Origin: Candidatus Competibacteraceae bacterium
Lineage (GTDB): Bacteria > Pseudomonadota > Gammaproteobacteria > Competibacterales > Competibacteraceae
Length of the DNA stretch: 35,870 bases
Assembly (NCBI GenBank): GCA_003989065.1
Contig: RXIW01000039.1
Location: forward strand, 1-35,870
Reading direction: 5' to 3'
The position numbers and the translations under genes were made by a program. This document shows, piece after piece, positions 28,926 to 35,870 of this stretch. Within the stretch, counting starts at the first letter, position 1. Every line of letters begins with the position of its first letter. The notes under the pieces are model-generated. The model did not search any database. It was not told the DNA's origin and worked only from the letters and a program-made list of their open reading frames with translations.

Positions 28926-29675
28926 TCAATAAGCCCCCCGCCCCAGCAGGACCGCCGGTACGGTCTTGAGCAAAATCAGGATATCGTTGCCGAATGAGGA
29001 CGATTCGATGTATTGCACGTCGAGCTTGACCTGTTCTGGAAAGGGAATGTCGGAACGGCCGGAGACTTGCCAAATGCAGGTGATGCCGGGAATGACTTCC
29101 AAGCGACGGCGATCGGCCAGCGAATACTGATCCACTTCGCTGGGCAGGGCCGGACGCGGCCCGACCAAGGACATGTCGCCAACCAGCACGTTCCACAGTT
29201 GCGGCAATTCGTCGATCGAGGCTTTGCGGATGAAACGGCCGACCTTGGTGATGCGCGGATCGCGTTTCATCTTGAAGATCACCCCGCCCCCCGACTCGTT
29301 GGTGGCCAGCAGCGCCGCCTTGCGCGCCTCGGCATCCACGTACATCGAACGGAACTTCCACATGGTGAACAGCTGGCCCCAACGCCCTACCCGCACCTGC
29401 TTGAAGAAGATCGGTCCCGGCGATTCCAGCCCGATCAACAGCATGATGGTCAGCAACAGCGGGGCCAGCAACACCAGCAGAATGGACGAGGCCACGATGT
29501 CGAGCAGGCGCTTGAACACGTAGGTCGCGCCCACCACCGCCTTCCAGGTCAAACGTTTGCCCTGAAAAGCCAGCCGCTGCCAGAAGCCGTCGGGCCGCAC
29601 TCGGCCATAGCGGCGCAACAGCGCCTCGCGTAGAGCCGCATCCGGCTCGATCCAGCGATCTGCGGGATCATTCAC
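28926..29675 (-). CDS. Undecaprenyl-phosphate sugar-phosphate transferase (bacterial sugar transferase)
   Basis: A 249-residue initiating transferase of the WcaJ/WbaP/ExoY type. After one membrane helix (KRLLDIVASSILLVLLAPLL, about residues 53-80), the full catalytic set is present: MWKFRSM, RDPRITKVGRFIRKASIDEL with PQLWNVLVGDMSLVGPRPAL, and PGITCIWQVSGRSD. It transfers a sugar-1-phosphate to undecaprenyl phosphate at the inner membrane, starting repeat-unit synthesis. The start is the GTG at 29675: an AGGAGG lies about nine bases upstream and it overlaps the previous gene by eight bases. A longer reading from 29822 is a shadow. The donor sugar cannot be told. Confidence 0.9.
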   Translation of the reverse strand: MNDPADRWIEPDAALREALLRRYGRVRPDGFWQRLAFQGKRLTWKAVVGATYVFKRLLDIVASSILLVLLAPLLLTIMLLIGLESPGPIFFKQVRVGRWGQLFTMWKFRSMYVDAEARKAALLATNESGGGVIFKMKRDPRITKVGRFIRKASIDELPQLWNVLVGDMSLVGPRPALPSEVDQYSLADRRRLEVIPGITCIWQVSGRSDIPFPEQVKLDVQYIESSSFGNDILILLKTVPAVLLGRGAY

Positions 29676-30933
29676 GGGTTTTGCCCTCCTGACGGGTCTG
29701 TTGCCAGACGCGGTAGAGAAACAGGGGATTGCCGAGCAGGTAACGGCGCCACATCCGGCCTGGCTCCTGCAGCAAGCGCCAGACCCATTCCAGCCCGATC
29801 TCGCGCAACCACAATGGCGCACGCGGGATGCGGCCGGAGTAGAAATCGAACAATCCGCCCACGCCCATCCGCACTGGTGGGGTCAGAGTGGCGTGATGGG
29901 CGGCCAGCCACAATTCCTGGCGAGGCACGCCGAAGGCCACCAACAGCACCGCCGCGCCGGAGTCGTTGATGCGAGCGACGATGGCAGCCTCCTCGTCCGA
30001 CCCGAAATAGCCGTGGTGGACGCCGGCGATGGTCAGGCCCGGATAGCGCTGGCGCATGTTCTCGGCCACCAATTCGGCGATGCCGGGCCGCGCCCCCAGC
30101 AGAAACAGCGAGAAGCCGTCCTGGGCGGCGCGTTGGCACAGCCGGGGGAACAGATCGGTGCCATTGACGTTGGCCGCCAGCCCCAGGCCGCGCATCCGGC
30201 AACCGATCTTGATGCCGATGCCGTCCGGCAATACCCGCGCCGCCTGTTGCAAAATCCGGCGATACGGCGCATGGCGATAGGCGATGTTGAGGCAGTCGGG
30301 ATTGACGAAGGCCAGCAGAAATTTCCCGTCATGCTCAGTGGCGGCGGTGGGAGTGGATACGGCCCGCGCTGCGATCCAGTCGACCGCCTCGTCCATGGTG
30401 GTGTTGACGATGGGCACGCCGAAGAAATCCAGCTGCGGCGGAATCGGCAACGCCGCGCCACCGCCCATCAGCCCGGCCACGACCGAACGCAGCATAAGCC
30501 CCAGATTGCTGCGCACACTCAGTTGCTCGATCAGACGGTGATCCAGCTCGCTTTCCGTATCGTAGGCGATGCCGGTGCGCTGCTGGAGCCGGTACAGCGA
30601 GAACAGACCCGGCCGCACGCTGAAGCGCCTATCCGCCGCGGGCAGCGTCGCCGCTTCCGTCACCGATAAGGGACGCGGTCCGACCAGGGCCAGGTCGCCG
30701 CGCAGCAGATTGAACAGCAGCGCCAACTCGCGACCCGGTCCCGCTCCGGCAAAGGCCAGTTGGGCGAAAGGGCGGCGGTCACGACCCAACAGCGGGGTGC
30801 GCTCGAACAAGCGCCCGCTGCGGATCAGTGCCAACAGGCCACGCGCCAGCCAGAACGGGGCCAACAGTAACAACCCGCTCAGGGTGAAGCTCAGATCGAA
30901 GACGCGCAACGCGCACGGCGCTGACCGCTTCAC
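29668..30933 (-). CDS. Fusion: degenerate sugar-transferase module plus WecG/TagA (GT26) glycosyltransferase
   Basis: A 421-residue protein. Residues 1-165 resemble a bacterial sugar transferase (LRVFDLSFTLSGLLLLAPFW; NLLRGDLALVGPRPLSV) but lack the FRSM motif and the RxxSxDELPQ core, so this part is probably not catalytic. Residues about 170-400 are a WecG/TagA/CpsF glycosyltransferase: GVPIVNTTMDEAVDWI, FVNPDCLNIAYRH, RVLPDGIGIKIG with the conserved Asp, and FLLGARPGIAELVAENM. GT26 enzymes add the second sugar to a polyprenyl-linked precursor. The start is GTG at 30933, overlapping the upstream acetyltransferase stop (GTGA). Fusing an initiation-like module to the second-step enzyme may tether it to the membrane or to the initiating transferase. 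Confidence 0.85.
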   Translation of the reverse strand: MKRSAPCALRVFDLSFTLSGLLLLAPFWLARGLLALIRSGRLFERTPLLGRDRRPFAQLAFAGAGPGRELALLFNLLRGDLALVGPRPLSVTEAATLPAADRRFSVRPGLFSLYRLQQRTGIAYDTESELDHRLIEQLSVRSNLGLMLRSVVAGLMGGGAALPIPPQLDFFGVPIVNTTMDEAVDWIAARAVSTPTAATEHDGKFLLAFVNPDCLNIAYRHAPYRRILQQAARVLPDGIGIKIGCRMRGLGLAANVNGTDLFPRLCQRAAQDGFSLFLLGARPGIAELVAENMRQRYPGLTIAGVHHGYFGSDEEAAIVARINDSGAAVLLVAFGVPRQELWLAAHHATLTPPVRMGVGGLFDFYSGRIPRAPLWLREIGLEWVWRLLQEPGRMWRRYLLGNPLFLYRVWQQTRQEGKTRE

Positions 30934-31460
30934 GCGATCCGTCCCCCGGCCGAGAACGGCTTGCGCCGTGGCCGGATCTGCGCTGGCACCCCAACCGCCA
31001 GCGAATGGGGCGGCACGTCCTGCAACACCACGGCGTTGGCGCCGATCGCCACATCGTCGCCGATGCGGATCGCACCGAGAATCTTGGCGCCGGCGCCGAT
31101 ATCCACCCGGTTGCCGATGATCGGCGCGCCGCGTTGGCCGGTGCGTTTCAGGCCGACGGTCACCCCGTTGCGGATCACCACGTCGTCACCGAACACGCTA
31201 TCGCCGCTGATGATGATGCCGCCGAAATGCTCGATACGGAACCGGCGCCCCACGGTCACCTCGCACGGCAGATCGATGCCGGTCAGAATCTGCGACAGCA
31301 ACTTGAGGATCTTGTAAAGCAAGGAGAACGGCAGGCGCAGCCAGCGATTTTGAATCCCATAGCGCCAGCGCCCGAAGCGATAAACCGCCATCACCCACAA
31401 TCCCTGCCGGGTGAGATCGCGTTCGTAGGTCTGCCAGTCTTCGCGCAGATGGTCGAACAT
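30930..31460 (-). CDS. Serine-acetyltransferase-like (CysE/WcaB-type) hexapeptide acetyltransferase
   Basis: A 176-residue left-handed beta-helix transferase. The N-terminal helical part has EDWQTYERDLTRQGLWVMAV and YRFGRWRY; the beta-helix carries hexapeptide repeats such as FRIEHFGGIIISGDSVFGDD, VVIRNGVTVGL, APIIGNRVDIGAGAKILGAI and RIGDDVAIGANAVVLQDVPP. The IEHFGG His is at the position of the catalytic His in CysE relatives. In a glycan cluster it most likely O-acetylates a sugar residue (like WcaB) rather than serine. GGAG precedes the ATG. Its stop overlaps the next gene start. Confidence 0.87.
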   Translation of the reverse strand: MFDHLREDWQTYERDLTRQGLWVMAVYRFGRWRYGIQNRWLRLPFSLLYKILKLLSQILTGIDLPCEVTVGRRFRIEHFGGIIISGDSVFGDDVVIRNGVTVGLKRTGQRGAPIIGNRVDIGAGAKILGAIRIGDDVAIGANAVVLQDVPPHSLAVGVPAQIRPRRKPFSAGGRIA

Positions 31461-31469
31461 GTCCGTCTC

Positions 31470-32462
31470 CTACCACGGCCGGGGCGGTGAAACCCGGCCA
31501 CCGTCGGTTTCCCGCCACGCCTGTGTCACCAGGGTCACGATGGCGCGCGATTCCTCGGCCTTGGCGCGGCTGTCGCCGTCCTGGCGGCGGGCGTTCTTCC
31601 AGGCACGCAGGGCATGCCACTGCTTTTCAAGCTGCATCGCCAGCCAAGCGGTCAACCGGCCATGCTGTTTGCGATAGTACAGATAGGCGCTGCGCAAGCG
31701 CCACAGGGTCAGTTGCGCGCCGGAGGACGACAGGGTCAGATGTTGCAGCGTCTTGGACGACTCGCCGCCCAGATGCACTACCACCACATCGGGCCAGTAG
31801 CGCACCGCATAACCCGCCGCCTTGATCCGTCGACACAGGTCGACTTCCTCGTAGTACAGGAAAAATGCCTCGTCGAAATAGCCGATGCGTTCCAGCAAGT
31901 CACGGCGGACGATCGAAAACGCGCCCGGCACCCAGTCCACCTCCGCCGTCTGATTCGGATCGGCCCAGGTTCGATCCATCCGGCCGCAAAACCGATTGTG
32001 CGGGAAACGCGCCGCCAGGCCGGACAGGGTCAGAAAGTCGTTGAGCGGCGAAGGGAACAAGCGCGCCGCCGGTTGCCAGGCGTCGTCCCGTCCGATCAGT
32101 CGCGCGCCGCCCAACCCGATGTGCGGATCGGCGTCCATGTAGGCCACGGCTCTGGATAAAGCCAGCGGTCGCGGGAAGGCGTCGGAGTTGAGCAACACCA
32201 GGTAGCGGCCACGAGCGATGGCGAAGCCGCGATTATTGGCCGCGCCGAAGCCGAGATTAACCGGGCTGCGGATCAAGCGCACATCGGGAAATTCGGCGGC
32301 CACCCTATCCGCCGAGCCGTCGCGCGAGGCATTGTCCACCACGATGGTTTCGTAGCGGATGGCTCCGGCCTCGGCGGCCAGGGTGTTCAGGCACTCCCGC
32401 AGCAGGTCACGGGTGTTGAACGAGACGATGACCACGGAAACATCGAAGGCTTCAGCGCTCAT
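31470..32462 (-). CDS. Family 2 glycosyltransferase (rhamnosyltransferase-like)
   Basis: A 330-residue GT-A glycosyltransferase. The N-terminus VSVVIVSFNTRDLLRECLNTL is typical of GT2; DNASRDGSAD binds the nucleotide; LVLLNSDAFP is the DxD-like position; VPGAFSIVRRDLLERIGYFD and EEVDLCRRI complete the WbbL-like rhamnosyltransferase pattern. It should add a sugar to the lipid-linked repeat unit on the cytosolic face. The start at 32462 (MSAEAFDV) overlaps the upstream gene by 11 bases; an in-frame ATG 13 codons earlier is possible, and neither has a strong ribosome-binding site. The C-terminal 40 residues are basic and polar. Confidence 0.88.
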   Translation of the reverse strand: MSAEAFDVSVVIVSFNTRDLLRECLNTLAAEAGAIRYETIVVDNASRDGSADRVAAEFPDVRLIRSPVNLGFGAANNRGFAIARGRYLVLLNSDAFPRPLALSRAVAYMDADPHIGLGGARLIGRDDAWQPAARLFPSPLNDFLTLSGLAARFPHNRFCGRMDRTWADPNQTAEVDWVPGAFSIVRRDLLERIGYFDEAFFLYYEEVDLCRRIKAAGYAVRYWPDVVVVHLGGESSKTLQHLTLSSSGAQLTLWRLRSAYLYYRKQHGRLTAWLAMQLEKQWHALRAWKNARRQDGDSRAKAEESRAIVTLVTQAWRETDGGRVSPPRPW

Positions 32463-33642
32463 GGTCGGCAGACTCGCGATCGGTGCGGACCCAGGCGGCA
32501 TCCTTGCGCGCGCCGCGTAGCAGCGCCTTGAACAAGGTCAGTTTCCACAGGATGTAGAACGGCGCAGCGGCCACCGCCAGCAACTCGCGCCAGCCGCCAC
32601 CGCCGACCCGGATCGCCGCCAGAACGTGCAGGCCGACCAGCGCCAGACCGGATAAGGCATAGAGTCGGCTGGGGGCGAAGGGCGGAATCAGCGCCAACAA
32701 CAGCAGCAAAACGTGGAAGGCCAGCGGCAACAGCCACAGTTCCAGCAGCGGTTCCGCCTCGCGCCAGCGCCCGGTCAGGACACCGCGCAGCAGGATCGGG
32801 GTTTGTTCGCGGATCATGCGGAAGCGACCGCCTTCCCAACGGGCGCGCTGGCCGCTGGCGGCTCGTTCGCCGCTGGGCATGGCCGACCAGACCGTGGTGG
32901 CGTCCATGAATCGCACCCGCCGACCGTGTTGGATCAGGCGGATGTGGTATTCCAGATCCTCGGCCACCGACGCGGCATCGTAGGGCACCGCTTCCAGGGT
33001 GGCGCGACTCAGACCGAAGCCGTTGCCGTGCAAGCCGACCGACAGCCCCCAGAACTCGCGCCCGCGTGGCCGCAACACGTTGAAAGCCAGCAGGGCCACG
33101 TTCATCAGCCGGGTGCGCAGCGAAGCGTCGGGATTGTCCACCCGATAACGGCACTGCACCGCATCGGCCCCGGCCTGGAACCCGCGCTGCGCTTCGGCGC
33201 ACAGATTCGGCTCGACCCGGGTGTCGGCATCCACTACCAGGAATGCGGCGAAAGGCTCGGTCAGCAGTTGGCGAAAGGCGAAATCCAGCGCATAACCCTT
33301 ACCTCGGCGCGCGGGATCGTGCCGCACCAGTACCCGCGCACCGGTAGCAGCGGCCTGCGCGGCGGTGTCGTCCTCGCAGTTGTCGGCCACCACCACCACG
33401 GTCACCGTGCCATCGCCAGGATCGCAAGCGCGCAGACTGGCGATGCAGCTTGCAATCCCGTCGGCCTCGTTATGGGCGGGCACCACGATGGCCAGATCGA
33501 GCGGCGCATGGCTGACCTGAGGCTTGGGGGGAATGCGGCGCGGCGGCAGCACCCCGCCCACCGTCAGTATCAGCAACTCGAAGCTTCCCGGCGCGCTCAG
33601 CAGCGCCAGCCCGATACCCAGCACGGCCCACAATTCAGCCAT
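32452..33642 (-). CDS. Membrane-bound family 2 glycosyltransferase
   Basis: A 396-residue GT2 enzyme with an N-terminal helix (about residues 5-28), a cytosolic GT-A domain, and C-terminal helices (LWLLPLAFHVLLLLLALIPP; LYALSGLALVGLHVLAAI). Motifs: VVPAHNEADGI, VVADNCEDDTA, VVDADTRVEPN (DxD), SVAEDLEYHIRL (ED) and GQRARWEGG (QxxRW-like). This is the BcsA/N-glycosyltransferase-like arrangement; its product could be polymeric or a single addition. The start at 33642 is set by an AGGAGG about eight bases upstream; the longer frame to 33744 has poor residues. It overlaps its upstream neighbour by eight bases. Confidence 0.88.
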   Translation of the reverse strand: MAELWAVLGIGLALLSAPGSFELLILTVGGVLPPRRIPPKPQVSHAPLDLAIVVPAHNEADGIASCIASLRACDPGDGTVTVVVVADNCEDDTAAQAAATGARVLVRHDPARRGKGYALDFAFRQLLTEPFAAFLVVDADTRVEPNLCAEAQRGFQAGADAVQCRYRVDNPDASLRTRLMNVALLAFNVLRPRGREFWGLSVGLHGNGFGLSRATLEAVPYDAASVAEDLEYHIRLIQHGRRVRFMDATTVWSAMPSGERAASGQRARWEGGRFRMIREQTPILLRGVLTGRWREAEPLLELWLLPLAFHVLLLLLALIPPFAPSRLYALSGLALVGLHVLAAIRVGGGGWRELLAVAAAPFYILWKLTLFKALLRGARKDAAWVRTDRESADHER

Positions 33643-34912
33643 GGCCGTCCTCCTTGCGCAGTCGGCGCCGGAAGATTGCCGCCAGCCGCTCGATATTGCG
33701 TTGCAGATGGTATTTGTCCTCGACCCGCGCCCGCCCGGCCACACCCAGGCGTTGCCGCAAGTCCGCGTCGTCCATCAGACGAGCCAGCGCCGCCGCCAGC
33801 CCTTCGCTGTCGGACGGCGCGACCAGTAAGCCGTCCTGGCCATCGCGGATCAGTTCGGGAATGCCGGTAATGAAGGTGGTGACGCAGGGAATGGTCATCG
33901 CCATCGCTTCCATCAACACCACCGGAATGCCTTCGGCGAAACTGGCCAGGGCGAAGGCATCGGCAGCGGCGTACAGTTCGCGGATGCGATCCTGGTTGAC
34001 TGCCCCTTCGAAGATCACCGCCTGGCCCAGCGCTCGTTCAGCGGCGATCCGCTCCAGGATCGGCCGATCGGGACCGTCGCCAACCAGCCGCAACCGGATG
34101 GCGCGGCCGTCCGTCCGCAGCCGGGCAATAGCATCCAACAGGATAGCCTGACCCTTGGCTGGGGTCAGTCGGCCGACACAGATGACTTCGAACGGCTGGT
34201 CCTCGGCCCGAAACGGTCGGGGTGCGAACAGGGTCGGGTCTACCCCCAGCGGGGAAATCTCGAACTTGTCCCACTGATCCGGCGGCGACAATTTCATCAA
34301 CTGGCTGCGGGCGTAGTAGCCGATGCAGCAGATGAAGGTGGCTCCGGCGATTTTCTGGCTCAGGTAATAACCAGGGGCGTCATAGAACTCGTCCGGACCG
34401 TGCACCGTCATCGAGAAGGTGATCGGGAAGATCTGGCGGGCGATCAGGGCCACGGTCGCAGCCGGGGTGGCGAAATGGACGTGCAGATGCTGCAGACCCT
34501 GCCGCGCCATCCAGCGCCCGATCATCAGCGCTTCGGTGAAATAGAACAGGCCATAGAGCAGCTTTTTCAGATCCGCGCCGCCCAGCCGCAACGCCAGTTT
34601 CAGACCACGGAAAAAGCCGGCCGGATGGGTGATCAATGTCGCCCACTTCGCGGTTAGTGCGCCCATCAGGCCATGGCGTTTGACGTAATAGGTGTGCGCC
34701 GCTTCGCTCTGCTCGGCAGCGGTCAGCCGATCCGACGGGCGATCGGGACCGTTGATCGAGGCAACCGCGATCTCGAAACCCAGTTCGCGCAGCCGCGCCA
34801 CTTCGCGCAGGATGAAGGTATGGGAAACCGCCGGGTATTGACTGACCAGATAGGCCAGGCGCAGCGGCGGTGATGATGATGGATGTGGATGGTTGTCGTT
34901 GTTATCGTTCAT
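33635..34912 (-). CDS. Family 4 glycosyltransferase (WcaL/AmsK-like)
   Basis: A 425-residue GT-B enzyme. The N-terminal domain has LRLAYLVSQYPAVSHTFILR and HVHFATPAATVALIA. The middle TVHGPDEFYDAP matches colanic-acid WcaL-type enzymes. The C-terminal GT4 domain has VICVGRLTPAKGQAILLDAI, and EGIPVVLMEAMAMTIP, the E-x7-E donor-binding motif. It transfers a sugar from a nucleotide donor to the growing repeat unit. It starts inside the end of the next upstream GT4 gene (11-base overlap), so the cluster is translated as a coupled run. The first 15 residues are Asn/His/Pro/Ser-rich and disordered. Confidence 0.9.
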   Translation of the reverse strand: MNDNNDNHPHPSSSPPLRLAYLVSQYPAVSHTFILREVARLRELGFEIAVASINGPDRPSDRLTAAEQSEAAHTYYVKRHGLMGALTAKWATLITHPAGFFRGLKLALRLGGADLKKLLYGLFYFTEALMIGRWMARQGLQHLHVHFATPAATVALIARQIFPITFSMTVHGPDEFYDAPGYYLSQKIAGATFICCIGYYARSQLMKLSPPDQWDKFEISPLGVDPTLFAPRPFRAEDQPFEVICVGRLTPAKGQAILLDAIARLRTDGRAIRLRLVGDGPDRPILERIAAERALGQAVIFEGAVNQDRIRELYAAADAFALASFAEGIPVVLMEAMAMTIPCVTTFITGIPELIRDGQDGLLVAPSDSEGLAAALARLMDDADLRQRLGVAGRARVEDKYHLQRNIERLAAIFRRRLRKEDGHG

Positions 34913-35870
34913 CGCGCTCGCCTTGCGCCAACAGGCGCTGGTACAGGGTTATCGCCTCATCCATCTTAGCCTCCCAGCCATAGTATTGCCGCGCCCGCCG
35001 CAAACTTTCCGCGCCGCGCGCCCGCCAGACGTCTGGCTGCGCCACCACATCGTGGAAGATCTCCACCAGAGCGGCGACCACGGCCTCACGGCCGCTATCG
35101 GGCAAGAGGCGACCGACGGCGTCGTCGACGATCTCCGCCGGGCCGCCGAAGGCCACTGCAGTGACTGGCCGGGCGCAGGCCATCGCCTCCAGCAACACCG
35201 CGCCGCCCGATTCGCGCACCGACGGCAGACAGAATAGATGCGCTTCGCGCATGCGGGCGGCGACTTCGGTCGGCGGCAAAGGCCCGGTGAAGGTGACCTG
35301 CTCGCTCAAACCGCGGGTCTGCACTTCGGCCCGCAGTTCGGCATCCAGTGGACCTGCGCCCACCAGGGTCAACAAGATCGGCTGCCGGTCCTTCATCCGC
35401 GCCACCGCCTCCAGCAACATGGAAATGCCTTTGCAGGGAATGAAGCGACCGACGTAATTCAAGCGCAACGGGCGAGCAGGTCCCGGTGGGTCCGGCCAGG
35501 GACCGGGCGCGAACACTTCCAGATCGACGCCGTTTTCCAGCATGGTCAGGCAGCGGTGGCGATAGCGCGGCGCGACGCTGTCCACGGTCGCCTGATTGGC
35601 AGTCAGGATCGCGGCCGCGTGCCGGCTGGACCCGGCCAGCCAATCGATCCCTTGTCCCAGCCGACGCAGCGGATAGACCCAGGCCGCGTCGGCCCGCATG
35701 ATGTCGGGGAAATGGGTCGGATTGCCCAGGCCGCCATTCCACGGTCCCAGCACCACCGGTCGGCCGAGTCGATGCAGGCGGGTCGCCGCCAGCGGCGAAA
35801 CCGGCGTCACCGCATGGACGATGTCCCAGTCCGCGCCCGCCGCCCGCCGCTGGCGCAGAATCTTCAGCGC
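34902..35870 (-). CDS. Family 4 glycosyltransferase, cut by the right window edge
   Basis: The frame is open from the window edge at 35870 to the TAA at 34902, giving 322 residues of a GT4 enzyme lacking its start. A GTG at 35808-35810 is not the real start: upstream residues (LRQRRAAGADWDIVHAVTPV) continue the usual GT4 N-terminal domain. The C-terminal domain has RLNYVGRFIPCKGISMLLEA, and ESGGAVLLEAMACARPV with the E-x7-E motif. WNGGLGNPTHFPD and the HAVTPVSP stretch recall WcaI/Pel-type enzymes, but I cannot set the specificity. It is the upstream-most visible gene of the glycan cluster. Confidence 0.9.
   Translation of the reverse strand, partial: ALKILRQRRAAGADWDIVHAVTPVSPLAATRLHRLGRPVVLGPWNGGLGNPTHFPDIMRADAAWVYPLRRLGQGIDWLAGSSRHAAAILTANQATVDSVAPRYRHRCLTMLENGVDLEVFAPGPWPDPPGPARPLRLNYVGRFIPCKGISMLLEAVARMKDRQPILLTLVGAGPLDAELRAEVQTRGLSEQVTFTGPLPPTEVAARMREAHLFCLPSVRESGGAVLLEAMACARPVTAVAFGGPAEIVDDAVGRLLPDSGREAVVAALVEIFHDVVAQPDVWRARGAESLRRARQYYGWEAKMDEAITLYQRLLAQGERDER

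Noticed and set aside
29676-29822. ATG start at 29822 for the sugar transferase
   Set aside because: The added segment is Cys/Arg-rich, overlaps the GT26 gene deeply, and the GTG at 29675 has a strong AGGAGG site.
35808-35810. GTG as the true start of the last glycosyltransferase
   Set aside because: Upstream in-frame residues continue a normal GT4 N-terminal domain to the window edge, so the gene is truncated, not complete.
1-35870. Insertion sequences, prophage genes, tRNA or rRNA genes
   Set aside because: No transposase, integrase or phage structural protein, no terminal inverted repeats with target duplications, and no tRNA cloverleaf or rRNA sequence was recognised by eye; a dedicated scan was not possible.

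Overview
The window is about 36 kb of GC-rich, tightly packed bacterial DNA. Protein similarity points to a gammaproteobacterium: a type I-F Cas1, a Zur/ZnuABC locus next to a ZrgABCDE-like zinc locus, an SbmA/BacA-like ABC protein and an OpgC-like membrane protein. The PHA-synthase-like DUF3141 enzyme would suit a polyhydroxyalkanoate-handling wastewater lineage such as Competibacteraceae. That lineage guess is inference; no rRNA or marker gene is present.

Layout. (1) 1-394, minus: N-terminal part of type I-F cas1, cut by the left edge, so a CRISPR-Cas locus should lie just outside the window. (2) 667-1596: a Gate-domain membrane protein. (3) 1637-8131: a zinc island, with a Fur-family regulator (probable Zur) divergent from a 38-codon membrane mini-ORF, znuC, znuB, znuA, a ZrgA-like DUF2796 protein, an ABC ATPase, an FtsX-like permease and a DUF3299 lipoprotein. 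Junctions are mostly ATGA overlaps or gaps of a few bases. (4) 8322-10049: an SbmA/YddA-type ABC protein. (5) 10089-17411, minus: a DUF4239 protein, an unknown coiled-coil protein, FabI, a small exported protein, a DUF3141 PHA-synthase-like hydrolase with a Cys nucleophile, and an AI-2E-family permease. (6) 17717-18160: a small unknown protein. (7) 18252-23498, minus: a 1748-residue fusion of a DnaQ-like exonuclease, a RecQ helicase and a UvrD-type SF1 helicase, preceded by an AT-rich leader with nested palindromes. (8) 23725-27315, minus: an OpgC-like acyltransferase, a sensor histidine kinase and a PhnD-like periplasmic binding protein. (9) 27458-35870, minus: eight consecutive exopolysaccharide/capsule genes, running off the right edge.

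How the parts work together. Zur probably represses the znu and zrg-like genes as one zinc-acquisition regulon. FabI and DUF3141 probably belong to a hydroxyacyl/PHA-related cluster. The binding protein and kinase look like a two-part periplasmic sensor. The right-hand cluster encodes initiation (a sugar-phosphate transferase), chain extension (GT26, GT2 and GT4 enzymes) and decoration (an acetyltransferase) of a surface glycan.

The strongest candidates for an undescribed system are the exonuclease-RecQ-UvrD megaprotein and, at lower priority, the two degenerate sugar-transferase modules fused to other enzymes in the glycan cluster.
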